Shown: in pieces, positions 1 to 7,655 of the stretch | Numbering within the stretch: position 1 is the first letter of the stretch | Layout: every line of letters begins with the position of its first letter | DNA from: Amarobacillus sp046328225 | Lineage (GTDB): Bacteria > Chloroflexota > Dehalococcoidia > Tepidiformales > Tepidiformaceae | DNA: 64,000 nucleotides | Assembly (NCBI GenBank): GCA_046328225.1 | Contig: JAXLWZ010000014.1 | Span: forward strand, 1-64,000 | Direction of reading: 5' to 3' | Program-made: the position numbers and the translations under genes | The notes under the pieces: model-generated | The model's input: only the letters and a program-made list of their open reading frames with translations | Told to the model about the DNA's origin: nothing | The model's database searches: none

Positions 1-1100
1 TCGTCAGCTGGCAGCAGGACATCCCGCGGGAGTACCTGGCGGTGGCGCCGGACGAACTCGACCGGCGAATCAAGGCGGCGCGGGCCTACCTCGGGAAGAA
101 GCTCGTGGTCCTCGGCCACCACTACCAGCGGAACGAGGTCATCCAGTACGCCGACTTCACGGGCGACAGCTTCAAGCTCGCCCAGCACGCCGCCGCCCAG
201 GAAGAGGCCGAGTATGTGCTCTTCTGCGGCGTGCACTTCATGGCCGAATCGGCGGACATCCTCACGCGGCCGGCGGTCAAGGTCATCCTGCCGAACATGG
301 CGGCGGGCTGCTCGATGGCCGACATGGCCGACCCGGATGACGTGTACGCCGCCTGGGACGTGATCACGGAGATGCTGGAAGGCTCGGGGTCGAAGGTCAT
401 CCCGATTACGTACATGAACAGCACCGCGAGCCTGAAGGCGTTCACGGGCGAACGCGACGGCATCGTGTGCACGTCGAGCAATGCCAGCAAGACGTTCGAC
501 TACGCCTTCGAGCGCGGCGACAAGGTCCTCTTCTTCCCGGACCAGCACCTCGGCCGCAACACCGGCTACGCCCGCGGCATCCCGCTCGACCAGATGGTGG
601 TGTGGAACTACCGGCTGCCGAACGGCGGGCTGACGAAGGAGCAGGTGGAGCGCGCGAAGGTCATCCTCTGGCAGGGCCACTGCAGCACGCACCAGCGCTT
701 TTCGGTGCAGCAGATCGAGAAGGCGCGCAAGGAGCACCCGGGCCTGAACGTCATCGTCCACCCCGAGTGCCGCTGGGAAGTGGTCCAGGCCGCCGACCAG
801 AACGGTTCGACCGAGAAGATCATCAAGACCGTGAGCGAGGCGCCGAAGGGGAGCACCTGGGCGATCGGCACGGAGATCAATCTCGTGAACCGGCTGGCGC
901 AGCAGAACCCGGACAAGACCGTCTTCTGCCTCGACCCGGTCGTCTGCCCCTGCAGCACGATGTACCGCATTCACCCGGCCTACATCGCATGGGTGCTCGA
1001 AGGGCTGGTCCACGGCCATGTCCTGAACCAGGTGAAGGTGGACGCGGCGACGCGGAAGTGGTCGCTGGTGGCGCTGGAGCGGATGCTGGCCCTTCCCTAA
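1..1100 (+). CDS. nadA: Quinolinate synthase NadA (5' end outside window)
   Basis: NadA condenses iminoaspartate with dihydroxyacetone phosphate to quinolinate in de novo NAD synthesis; it is a cytosolic [4Fe-4S] enzyme. The frame is open from base 3 to the left edge, so the GTG at 42 is probably internal and the true start lies upstream. Counting from that GTG, three conserved cysteine sites are visible: GCSMAD (Cys90), QGHCSTHQRF (Cys213) and VCPCSTMYRI (Cys302/304), the usual three cluster ligands. GHHYQRNEV near residue 25 and VHPECRWEV near 239 are also typical of the longer actinobacterial/Chloroflexota form. Its stop overlaps by 4 bp the stop of the convergent toxin gene. The rest of the NAD operon (nadB, nadC) would be to the left and is not visible. 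Confidence 0.95.
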   Translation, partial: VSWQQDIPREYLAVAPDELDRRIKAARAYLGKKLVVLGHHYQRNEVIQYADFTGDSFKLAQHAAAQEEAEYVLFCGVHFMAESADILTRPAVKVILPNMAAGCSMADMADPDDVYAAWDVITEMLEGSGSKVIPITYMNSTASLKAFTGERDGIVCTSSNASKTFDYAFERGDKVLFFPDQHLGRNTGYARGIPLDQMVVWNYRLPNGGLTKEQVERAKVILWQGHCSTHQRFSVQQIEKARKEHPGLNVIVHPECRWEVVQAADQNGSTEKIIKTVSEAPKGSTWAIGTEINLVNRLAQQNPDKTVFCLDPVVCPCSTMYRIHPAYIAWVLEGLVHGHVLNQVKVDAATRKWSLVALERMLALP

Positions 1101-1444
1101 CGCGAGGGCGAGAGGATGAGGTTGAGCCCGGCGAGGATGCGGCGGATCGTGCCCGGCGCCACTTCGCCCACCAACTCTGTCAGCTCGCGACGGTCCACCG
1201 TGCTCACCTGCGAGACGACGACCACGGAGTCCGCCGGGAGGCGGCTTTCGCTCGCCCGAACGAGAACGTTCCCGGGGACGCCCGATCGGTGCGTCTTTGA
1301 CGTCATCGGCACCATCAGGACGGTGCCGATGCCAGATTCATTCATGCGGTCGTTCTGGATCACGACGTACGGCCGGCGGTAACCGGGCTCCGAGCCGCGC
1401 GGTTCGCCGTCGTCGAGCCAGTAGATTTCACCTTGCCGGGGCAT
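1097..1444 (-). CDS. MazF/PemK-family endoribonuclease toxin
   Basis: This 115-residue protein has the MazF/PemK/CcdB fold signature: an N-terminal RQGEIYWLD strand, GYRRPYVVIQND (RPYVVIQN is the classical PemK motif), VLMVPMTSK and a C-terminal VSTVDRRELTELVG segment. Family members are sequence-specific mRNA interferases held inactive by a cognate antitoxin. It is the second gene of a two-gene operon; its start lies 17 bp inside the upstream antitoxin gene, so translation is probably coupled. The 3' end overlaps nadA tail to tail. Length is normal for the family and nothing looks broken. Toxicity and cleavage site cannot be read from sequence. Confidence 0.9.
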   Translation of the reverse strand: MPRQGEIYWLDDGEPRGSEPGYRRPYVVIQNDRMNESGIGTVLMVPMTSKTHRSGVPGNVLVRASESRLPADSVVVVSQVSTVDRRELTELVGEVAPGTIRRILAGLNLILSPSR

Positions 1445-1715
1445 CCCACGTGTCCCCCGTGGCTTCCGCGACCTGCAGGCGACGCCGGCGAGCCCCGTCC
1501 AGGAATCGCATGTCCTCTTCCCGTTCCTCGTCCGTCATCGTGGCGAGGGCTTCGTTGAAGCGGCGCGTGAGCTCCTCGCGGTCGATGCGGGTCACGTAGT
1601 CGGCGAGGGCTTCCGCGAGGATCTTGCTGCGGGATGTGCAGCGCTGCCCGGCGATTTCCTCCAGGCGGCGAAAGAGGTCCTCGGGGATCGAAACGGCGGT
1701 CTTCACGGTCGGCAT
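1428..1715 (-). CDS. Ribbon-helix-helix antitoxin
   Basis: The 95-residue product starts with VKTAVSIPEDLFRRLEEIA and continues with SRSKILAEALADYV, a canonical ribbon-helix-helix (CopG/MazE-like) DNA-binding domain in residues 4-45. The charged C-terminal half (residues 48-95, rich in E, R and D) is the expected toxin-neutralising tail. It precedes and overlaps the MazF gene, the standard antitoxin-toxin order. RHH antitoxins normally repress their own operon by binding repeated half-sites; here the whole upstream region is a 12-bp repeat array, and the Shine-Dalgarno sequence (GGTAGGA, 7 nt before ATG) is the last unit of that array. DNA binding to the array is inferred. Confidence 0.88.
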   Translation of the reverse strand: MPTVKTAVSIPEDLFRRLEEIAGQRCTSRSKILAEALADYVTRIDREELTRRFNEALATMTDEEREEDMRFLDGARRRRLQVAEATGDTWDAPAR

Positions 1716-1722
1716 GGCATCA

Positions 1723-1866
1723 TCCTACCACCGCTCCTACCGTTTCTCCTACCATTGCTCCTACCGTCCATCCTACCGCTGGTTATACTCTCGCTCCTAC
1801 CACTTCTCCTACCATTTCTCCTACCGTTGGTCATACCGTTTCTCCTACCGGCGGTCATTCCTCGGG
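1723..1866 (-). repeat. 12-bp tandem repeat array upstream of toxin-antitoxin operon
   Basis: Twelve units in exact 12-bp register begin at 1723, 1735, 1747 and so on to 1855. Nine begin with a perfect TCCTACC (read GGTAGGA on the minus strand); units at 1783, 1831 and 1855 are degenerate. The last five bases of each unit vary. The degenerate unit at 1783 contains a possible minus-strand -10, TATAAC (1787 to 1782). If that is used, five SD-like GGTAGGA units fall in the antitoxin 5' leader, the last being its ribosome binding site. The array may be an iterated operator for the RHH antitoxin, a translational control element, or both. Confidence 0.9.
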
Positions 1867-1948
1867 ACCGTTGATCTCAGCGCCGGCGGCGCGGCGCGGT
1901 GCGCATCGCCCGCCGCGAGCGTGGCGCGCCGGATTCGCGCGACCGGCC

Positions 1949-1954
1949 TATACT
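1949..1954 (+). promoter_or_regulatory. -10 element TATACT of the TPP-enzyme gene
   Basis: TATACT lies 32 bp before the ATG at 1987, with an AAAGGA ribosome binding site at 1974-1979. The same TATACT hexamer recurs before the gene at 9451. No clear -35 is visible. Confidence 0.5.
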
Positions 1955-1986
1955 GCGCGCGCAGATCAAACGCAAAGGAATCACCC

Positions 1987-3633
1987 ATGGGGAACCTCAT
2001 CGATGGCGGCGAACTGATCGCCCGCATGATCAAGCAGGAGGGCATCGGTCACATCTTCACGCTCTCTGGCGGGCACGTGCAGAACATCTACGAAGGCTGC
2101 CTGAACAACGGCATCGGCGTCGTCGACACGCGCCACGAGCAGTCGGCCGGGCACGCGGCCGATGGCTATTCGCGCATCACCTTCAAGCCCGGCGTCGCCG
2201 TCGTGACGGCGGGCCCGGGCGTCACCGACGTCGTCACCGCGGTCGCGAACGCATACCAGGCCTCAAGCCCGATGGTCGTCATCGGCGGCCGCTCGCCGCT
2301 GCGCCAGTTCGACATGGGTTCGCTGCAGGACATCGAGCTCATGCAGGTGATGTCGCCCATCACGAAGTGGTCGCAGACGGTCTACGACACCGCGCGCCTG
2401 CCCTACTACATGGCGATGGCGTTCCGCGAGGCGATGACCGGCCGCTTCGGCCCGACGTTCCTCCAGATCCCCTCGGACGTCCTCTTCGGCCGCGTGGACG
2501 AGGACAAGATCGACTGGCCCACGAGCTACCGCCCGACGGGCGAGATCATGGGCGACCCGGCGCTCATCAAGCAGGCGGCGGAGATGATCCGCAACGCGAA
2601 GCGGCCGATGGTGATGGCGGGCTCCGGCGTGTTCTGGCACCGCGCGCACAAGGAACTCGCGGAGTTCGCGAAAGCCGCCGACGTCCCGGTGTTCGTGAAC
2701 GCGATGGGCCGCGGCACCATGCGGCAGGATCACCCGAACTTCTTCTCGCTCTCCCGGCGGCCGGCCTTCGCGCAGGCGGACGTGATTGTCGTGCTCGGGA
2801 CGCCCATCGACTTCCGGCTGAAGTACGGCAAGGCGCCGGCGTGGAACCCGGAGGCGAAGGTCATCCAGATCGACACCGACCCGCGCGACATCGGCCGCAA
2901 CCGCGACTTCGCTATCGGCATCGAAGCGAACATCCGCCAGGCGCTGCTGCAGCTGACATCCGAGATCGGCAAGGCCGACCACGGCGACTGGCTGAAGACG
3001 CTCCGCGGCCTCGAAGGCCAGGCTGACGCCCAGCGCGAAGTCTTCATGAACAGCGACTCGGTGCCGATCCACCCGCTGCGGCTCTGCAAGGAGATCGCCG
3101 AGTTCGTGGACGACGACACGATCATCGTCGGCGACGGCGGTGACATCGTCGCCCAGGCGGCCGCCATCCTGCCCGTGAACAACCCCGGCCAGTGGATGGA
3201 TCCAGGCCCGTTCGGCACGCTCGGCGTGGGCACCGGCTTCTGCATGGCCGCCAGCGTCGCGGCCCCGAACAAGAAGGTGCTCATGGTCAACGGCGACGGC
3301 ACCTTCGGCTTGAACGGCTTCGACTTCGACACGATGGTGCGCTTCAACATGCCGGTCGTCTCCGTGATCGGGAACGACCGCTGCTGGCACCAGATTTATG
3401 TCGGCCAGAAGGCCCAGTACGGCGCTGAGCGCACCCCGGCGACGAAGCTCGCGGACACGGCCCGCTACGACAAGGTCGTCGAAGGCCTCGGCGGGCACGG
3501 CGAGTTCGTGGAACACCCGGAGCAGATCAAGGGCGCCATCGAACGGGCGTTCAACAGCGGCAAGCCCGCCTGCGTGAACGTGATCATGGACCCCGAGCCG
3601 CCGGGCGTGAAGGGCGGCTACGAGTTCAAGTAA
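1987..3633 (+). CDS. Thiamine-diphosphate enzyme, 2-hydroxyacyl-CoA lyase / acetolactate synthase-like
   Basis: The 548-residue product has the three-domain layout of the acetolactate synthase superfamily: PYR domain (about 1-170) with catalytic Glu51 in DTRHEQSAGHAADGY, central domain (about 190-330), and PP domain with the diphosphate/Mg site GDGT (from about residue 437) followed by NGFDFDTM. The segment GQWMDPGPFGTLGVG resembles 2-hydroxyacyl-CoA and oxalyl-CoA lyases more than anabolic AHAS, and no regulatory subunit gene follows. The likely reaction is cleavage or formation of a C-C bond next to an acyl-CoA; the exact substrate cannot be read from sequence. The ATG at 1987 was chosen for its AAAGGA site and because the open frame upstream only translates the repeat array. 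Confidence 0.85.
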   Translation: MGNLIDGGELIARMIKQEGIGHIFTLSGGHVQNIYEGCLNNGIGVVDTRHEQSAGHAADGYSRITFKPGVAVVTAGPGVTDVVTAVANAYQASSPMVVIGGRSPLRQFDMGSLQDIELMQVMSPITKWSQTVYDTARLPYYMAMAFREAMTGRFGPTFLQIPSDVLFGRVDEDKIDWPTSYRPTGEIMGDPALIKQAAEMIRNAKRPMVMAGSGVFWHRAHKELAEFAKAADVPVFVNAMGRGTMRQDHPNFFSLSRRPAFAQADVIVVLGTPIDFRLKYGKAPAWNPEAKVIQIDTDPRDIGRNRDFAIGIEANIRQALLQLTSEIGKADHGDWLKTLRGLEGQADAQREVFMNSDSVPIHPLRLCKEIAEFVDDDTIIVGDGGDIVAQAAAILPVNNPGQWMDPGPFGTLGVGTGFCMAASVAAPNKKVLMVNGDGTFGLNGFDFDTMVRFNMPVVSVIGNDRCWHQIYVGQKAQYGAERTPATKLADTARYDKVVEGLGGHGEFVEHPEQIKGAIERAFNSGKPACVNVIMDPEPPGVKGGYEFK

Positions 3634-3655
3634 GCGCTCGCGCGCGTGACATGCG

Positions 3656-3684
3656 AAGGGCCCTCGGAATTCCCGGGGGCCCTT
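3656..3684. terminator. Bidirectional hairpin between convergent genes
   Basis: AAGGGCCC at 3656-3663 pairs with GGGCCCTT at 3677-3684, and inner CGG/CCG pairs extend the stem to about 12 bp around a small AATTC loop. T-runs are short on both sides. It sits between the ends of the TPP enzyme and the gene at 3707. Confidence 0.7.
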
Positions 3685-3706
3685 TCCTGTGCCGGAACGG
3701 CGCAGC

Positions 3707-4789
3707 TCACGCCGTATCGGCGAGGGAGCGGAAGCCCGACGGCGCGTGCGGGCCGGCGACGATGATTTCGAACACGCCCACGCCGCGCCGCGCACCGGCC
3801 TCGACTTCGCAGACGGCCTGCACGTGGAGGTGGCGCATGGGGTCGATGGCCGCGAGGTCGTACGTCTCGGTGGCGACTTCGTTCGGCCCGACCCACATGC
3901 CGTGGCCCCAGGTCGGGTGCCCGTAGCCGAGCCCCTGCATCAGGAACTGGTACAGCGGCCGATACGTGAGCACGAGCGGTTCGCCCGTCGCGGGGGAGAG
4001 CGTGATGGTCGCCGACTGGATGTGCCGGCTGCCCGGCTTGTAGCTGAGCTCGTGGCTCACCGCGCAGTGGGACTCGCGTGCGTCGGGGTACGGCGTGAGG
4101 ATGACCCCGGCCTGGTGCCAGGGCACGCCGGCGGCGTCCTCCGAGATAGTGTACAGCGTGCAGATGTCGTCGAAGTTGGCGGGGGCCCAGTTCCAGAAGA
4201 ACTGCGGGACGCCGCCGGCGGGGCGCCCGCCCTGCGCTTCGCCGACACGCCGCACGCCCCAGCTGTGGTCGCGAGACCCCCACCACGGCGCGCCCGCCAG
4301 CTCGATCGTGCGCCCCGCGACGGTGATCGTGCCGGACCAGGCGACGTGCTGCGTCATGCGCGTGTAGTCCATCGCGACCGTGTTGCCGGCGCGCCGGAAG
4401 AAGTGTGGCTCCTCGTTCGGGAGCGATCGGGCGGTCCAGGTGAGGTCGGCGAGGATGCCGGCGTCGTTCGCGGTCACCGTGACGCGCCCACGGCGAAGCG
4501 GCTCCAGCACTTCGACGCGGACCGGGCCCGCGGCCGAATCAAGCCGGTCGCCATCGAGCGCGCGCGAAGCCCGGACGCAGTACTGGACGCCTTCGAACAC
4601 GACGTTGAAGGCGGCATCGAGCACGCCCCGGTTCGGGTAGGCACCCATCGCCACGGCGAAGTACACCGCGCCATCGCGGCTGTAGCCGTTGAAGAAGTAG
4701 CGATCGTAGAAGTTGCGGTCGCTGGTGAAGACGGAGTCGAAGGTGAAAGGCGTCTGGTGCGTGAGGTATTCGTCGGCGGGGGTAATCAT
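3707..4789 (-). CDS. Lipocalin-like protein with WGSRDHSWG motif (AttH/CrtC or DUF7064 type)
   Basis: The 360-residue product has no signal peptide or membrane segment. Its one striking motif is APWWGSRDHSWGVR near the middle, matching the tryptophan-rich motif of the double-lipocalin-like CrtC/AttH families and the related DUF7064/7065 proteins that often neighbour acyl-CoA enzymes. No enzymatic role is established for these relatives, so I give none. The ATG at 4789 (MITPADEY) was chosen over the GTG at 4861: CGGAG precedes it, and a good promoter ends at 4818. The gene is single and converges on the TPP enzyme across a shared hairpin. Family assignment rests on the motif alone. Confidence 0.6.
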   Translation of the reverse strand: MITPADEYLTHQTPFTFDSVFTSDRNFYDRYFFNGYSRDGAVYFAVAMGAYPNRGVLDAAFNVVFEGVQYCVRASRALDGDRLDSAAGPVRVEVLEPLRRGRVTVTANDAGILADLTWTARSLPNEEPHFFRRAGNTVAMDYTRMTQHVAWSGTITVAGRTIELAGAPWWGSRDHSWGVRRVGEAQGGRPAGGVPQFFWNWAPANFDDICTLYTISEDAAGVPWHQAGVILTPYPDARESHCAVSHELSYKPGSRHIQSATITLSPATGEPLVLTYRPLYQFLMQGLGYGHPTWGHGMWVGPNEVATETYDLAAIDPMRHLHVQAVCEVEAGARRGVGVFEIIVAGPHAPSGFRSLADTA

Positions 4790-4817
4790 GGCGGGCTCCG
4801 GGGGGACGGATGGCGCG

Positions 4818-4846
4818 AATCTACGGGGCGCGAACCCGGGAGGCAA
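4818..4846 (-). promoter_or_regulatory. Sigma-70-type promoter of the lipocalin-like gene
   Basis: On the minus strand TTGCCT (4846 to 4841) is followed after 17 bp by TAGATT (4823 to 4818), giving a leader of roughly 25-30 nt to the ATG at 4789. Confidence 0.55.
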
Positions 4847-4876
4847 GGCGGCGCGTATCACCCTGCTGACGCCACA

Positions 4877-4943
4877 CTCCTGACGGATGCTGTCACCAAT
4901 GGCTGGAAACGCGTTCGCACTCCTGACAGAATGGTGTCAGGAG
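4877..4943. promoter_or_regulatory. Paired dyad operators upstream of the VOC-WYL operon
   Basis: A perfect inverted repeat CTCCTGACA-N6-TGTCAGGAG spans 4920-4943. An imperfect copy begins at 4877 (CTCCTGAC-N6-TGTCA). The two start 43 bp apart, about four helical turns, so one protein could bind both on the same face. They lie between the promoter of the lipocalin-like gene and the VOC-WYL pair; the WYL regulator is the obvious candidate ligand-responsive protein. Confidence 0.65.
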
Positions 4944-5006
4944 CGGACAGGTACGGTACGCAGGCCACGGCGACGTGAGCTTCGCAGCGAGGGAATCGCA
5001 ACCGCC

Positions 5007-5372
5007 ATGAACGTCACTTCGACCCTGATCAACATCAACAGCGCGAACCCGCAGGCCCTGTACGAATGGTACCGCGACGTCCTCGGGCTGCCTGTGCAGG
5101 AGGGCATGGGCGAGACCGCCGTCCAGGCTGGCGGCGTCGCGATCACCTTCGACGGCCATAGCGAGATCTCCGGCCCGGCGAAGGAACCGGCGCGCTACCT
5201 CGTCAACTTCTTCGTGGACGACGCCGCCGCCGAGACCGAGCGAATCGAGAAGGCCGGGGTGTCGTGTATCCGGCGGCTGGGGCAGGAGTTCTGGGGCGGG
5301 ATCATCTCGACCTTCGTCGACCCCGACGGGAACTACGTCCAGGTCATCGAATACCGCGAGCCGCAGGCCTAG
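5007..5372 (+). CDS. VOC-superfamily (glyoxalase/dioxygenase-fold) protein
   Basis: This 121-residue protein has a single vicinal-oxygen-chelate domain: MNVTSTLININSANPQALYEWYRD at the N terminus (written here only to fix the start), LVNFFVDD in the middle, and the terminal strand FVDPDGNYVQVIE typical of VOC folds. The metal ligands of true glyoxalase I are not all evident, so it may be a binding or resistance-type VOC protein. The ATG at 5007 follows a GAGGGA site at about 4989; a longer in-frame start at 4887 would begin inside the operator region and is unlikely. The next gene starts 5 bp downstream, so the two form an operon. Confidence 0.8.
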   Translation: MNVTSTLININSANPQALYEWYRDVLGLPVQEGMGETAVQAGGVAITFDGHSEISGPAKEPARYLVNFFVDDAAAETERIEKAGVSCIRRLGQEFWGGIISTFVDPDGNYVQVIEYREPQA

Positions 5373-5377
5373 TCCCC

Positions 5378-6100
5378 ATGGCGATGCGACGGGCCGACCG
5401 GCTGTTCCAGGTGATCCAGGCGCTGCGCCGCCGCCCGGTCGTGACCGCCGCATCGCTCGCGCGGGACCTTGAGGTCTCGGAGCGGACGGTGTACCGCGAT
5501 ATCGCGGACCTCGTCGCCTCGGGCGTGCCCATCGAGGGCGAAGCGGGCGTCGGATATACCCTCCGCAAGGGGTTCGACCTGCCGCCGCTGATGTTCCGGG
5601 CCGAGGAGCTGGAGGCGCTCGTCTTCGGGGCGCGGGTGGTCGCGAGCTGGGGCGACCGCGAGCTGGCGAAGGCGGCGACGGAGGCACTGGCACGGCTCGA
5701 GGTCGCGCTGCCCGAGCGGCTGCGAGCACGGTTCGAACGGACGCCGCTGTTCGCGCCCGGGTTCCATGTGAATCCCGGGGTGGCCGGCGGCCTCACCTCG
5801 CTGCGAACGGCGATCGAGGAGCGGCGGAAGGTGCACCTCTGCTACGCCGATGCCGACGGCGCCGCGACCGAGCGCGACGTGCGGCCGCTGGGCCTCTTCT
5901 TCTGGGGTTCGACCTGGTCGTTAAGCGCCTGGTGCGAACTCCGCGACAACTTCCGCAGCTTCCGGCTCGACCGCGTGGCCGAGCTTCGCGTCCTCGATAC
6001 TCGCTTCGTGGACGAGCCCGGCAAGCTGCTCGAGGACCTCTTTCGCCGCGAGCGAGCCTACCCGGAATGGGGCGCCGCGCCCGGCCCGGACGCGCGGTAG
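5378..6100 (+). CDS. HTH/WYL-domain transcriptional regulator
   Basis: The 240-residue product begins with a DeoR-like winged HTH (RADRLFQVIQALRRR, then VTAASLARDLEVSERTVYRDI, residues 4-55). A C-terminal WYL-type domain follows, with PLGLFFWGSTWSLSAWCELRDNFRSFRLDR around residues 165-205, where WSLSAWCE replaces the usual WYLVAYC. Such proteins sense small ligands or nucleic acid through the WYL domain. It is co-transcribed with the VOC gene and probably acts on the paired dyads at 4877-4943, which is inference. An ATG six bases later (5384) is also possible. Confidence 0.88.
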   Translation: MAMRRADRLFQVIQALRRRPVVTAASLARDLEVSERTVYRDIADLVASGVPIEGEAGVGYTLRKGFDLPPLMFRAEELEALVFGARVVASWGDRELAKAATEALARLEVALPERLRARFERTPLFAPGFHVNPGVAGGLTSLRTAIEERRKVHLCYADADGAATERDVRPLGLFFWGSTWSLSAWCELRDNFRSFRLDRVAELRVLDTRFVDEPGKLLEDLFRRERAYPEWGAAPGPDAR

Positions 6101-6107
6101 GCCGGCC

Positions 6108-7574
6108 TCAGCCCCAGAGCTCCTTCGCCTGGGCGCGCAGGTCCGCACGGAAATCCGGGTGGGCGATGCTGATGAGCTCCTCCGCACGCTGGCGATGGTT
6201 CTTGTCCAGCAGCCGCGCCACACCCCACTCCGTGATGATCGTGTCGGCGAGGTAACGGGGAATGGTCACGAGCGTGCCCGCGTCGTGGCGGGTGACGATC
6301 TTCGAGAGCGTGCCTTCGAGCGCCGTCGAGCGGAGCACCGTGATGGCGCGGCCGTCCTTGCAGAGCGCCGCGGAGATGGCCGTGTCCGGCTGGCCGCCCG
6401 TGCCGTTGACCATGTTCCCGCCGAAGCGGTCCTCGGCCGCGATCTGGCCGAGCAGGTCGACGGCGATGGCGCTGTTGATGGACGTCATCTGGCGGTTCTG
6501 GGCCATCAGGAGCGGGTTCAGCAGGTAGTCCGGGTCGTACAGTTCGAACGCCGGGTTGTCGCGAATGATGGCCATGTCCTCGCCGTCGCAGCCCGACCAG
6601 GCGACCGCGACGCAGCGCCCGCGGTGAACGGTCTTGAGCGTGTTGTCGAGGATGCCGCGCTCCCAGAGCTTCGCGAGCCCGGGGCTGCCGAGTTCGGTAT
6701 GCAGGCCGAGATGGTGAAGGTCGTCGAAGGCGCCGGCGCGGAACATCAGCTGGCTGGGTTCCCCCACGCCCACCTGGATCGTGTCGCCGTCGCGGAGGAT
6801 CTCCTTGAGATGGTTGGCAATGGCCTGGGCTTCGGCATCCACCGGTCCGAGCTTGAACTGCGCCTCGAGCTGCGCCGGCGGCACCATCGGCAGCATCGGC
6901 GCGAGCGGCCCCAGCACCTCGGGGATGAGCCGGGGCACGATCTGGCGCATCCGGTCGCGGTTTTCGGGCGGGCTTTCGGTCTCGATGCGGGCCATGAGCG
7001 CGGCCATATCGAACGGCGCGATCTCGTTTTCGACGAACGCCGTGACCTGGCTGACGTGAAGCCAGACGTCGCCGTGCACGGGCATCATGTTGGGGTCGAC
7101 GACGCAGATGACGGTGCGGCAGCGCTTCGCGTACGCCTTTCGCGTCCACTGGTGGGCGCCGAAGTTGATGTACCCGGCTTCGTTGGGCGGGCTGCAGGGC
7201 GTGACGAAAACGTCCGGGATGCGCGCTTCCTCGCGGCCGTTATCGAACGCCTTGAGGCCGAGCATGAACGTGTTCGGCAGATAGGTGGTGCCCTTCGCAT
7301 CGTGCGATGGGCGCGCCGTATCGCCGATGAAGATCTCGATCTCCTTCTCGCCGGGCGTGGCATCAGGCCCGAAGAGCATCGCGGAAGCGGGCGCGAGGAG
7401 GCGCAGGGTGACGCCCCCGACGGCGTGCCCGCGCTTCGTGACGGACGAGGGAATTGGCTCCGGGGCGAGAATGGTGACGCCGACGAGGTCGCCGGCGTGG
7501 ATCAGGTCCATGGCTTCGGCCATGCTTTTCTGCCGGGCCTTGTAGAGCTCACGCCAGTGGTGTTGATCGGCCAT
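6108..7574 (-). CDS. Acetyl-CoA hydrolase/transferase family CoA-transferase
   Basis: The 488-residue product matches the family of acetate, 4-hydroxybutyrate and propionate CoA-transferases. The putative catalytic glutamate is Glu294 in HLGLHTELGSPG, which forms the glutamyl-CoA intermediate in relatives; VGVGEPSQLMF and TEWGVARL are further conserved blocks. It exchanges CoA between an acyl-CoA and a carboxylate; the substrate pair is not predictable. The ATG at 7574 (MADQHH) has an AGGGGGA site 8 nt upstream; the open frame beyond it is antisense to the thioesterase gene and is not used. It is divergently transcribed from that thioesterase, suggesting shared control of acyl-CoA turnover. 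Confidence 0.88.
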   Translation of the reverse strand: MADQHHWRELYKARQKSMAEAMDLIHAGDLVGVTILAPEPIPSSVTKRGHAVGGVTLRLLAPASAMLFGPDATPGEKEIEIFIGDTARPSHDAKGTTYLPNTFMLGLKAFDNGREEARIPDVFVTPCSPPNEAGYINFGAHQWTRKAYAKRCRTVICVVDPNMMPVHGDVWLHVSQVTAFVENEIAPFDMAALMARIETESPPENRDRMRQIVPRLIPEVLGPLAPMLPMVPPAQLEAQFKLGPVDAEAQAIANHLKEILRDGDTIQVGVGEPSQLMFRAGAFDDLHHLGLHTELGSPGLAKLWERGILDNTLKTVHRGRCVAVAWSGCDGEDMAIIRDNPAFELYDPDYLLNPLLMAQNRQMTSINSAIAVDLLGQIAAEDRFGGNMVNGTGGQPDTAISAALCKDGRAITVLRSTALEGTLSKIVTRHDAGTLVTIPRYLADTIITEWGVARLLDKNHRQRAEELISIAHPDFRADLRAQAKELWG

Positions 7575-7617
7575 GCTGTTCGTCCCCCTGATGCAACGAT
7601 TCCGCGGATAAGGCGTG

Positions 7618-7646
7618 GTTATACGGAAGAGCGAGCAACCCGTGAA
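7618..7646. promoter_or_regulatory. Overlapping divergent promoters
   Basis: Minus strand: TTCACG (7646 to 7641), 17-bp spacer, TATAAC (7623 to 7618) for the CoA-transferase. Plus strand: TATACG at 7620-7625 for the thioesterase. The two -10 boxes overlap, so the genes may compete for polymerase. Confidence 0.45.
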
Positions 7647-7655
7647 GGGGGGCGA

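Noticed and set aside
1723..1866. CRISPR-like array
   Set aside because: Period is 12 bp with 5-bp spacers; no repeat of 24-40 bp, no unique long spacers and no cas genes.
1624..1986. In-frame upstream extension of the TPP enzyme encoding a Ser-Tyr-rich tetrapeptide repeat
   Set aside because: It is the translation of the 12-bp repeat array and antisense to the antitoxin; a good promoter and AAAGGA site precede the ATG at 1987, and the family has no such N-terminal domain.
2263..3795. 510-codon minus-strand frame over the TPP enzyme
   Set aside because: Antisense shadow with His/Arg-rich composition; the plus strand encodes a full conserved enzyme.
6159..7655. Long plus-strand open frame ahead of the thioesterase
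   Set aside because: It is antisense to the CoA-transferase gene and shows the shadow composition typical of GC-rich antisense frames; no domain recognised.
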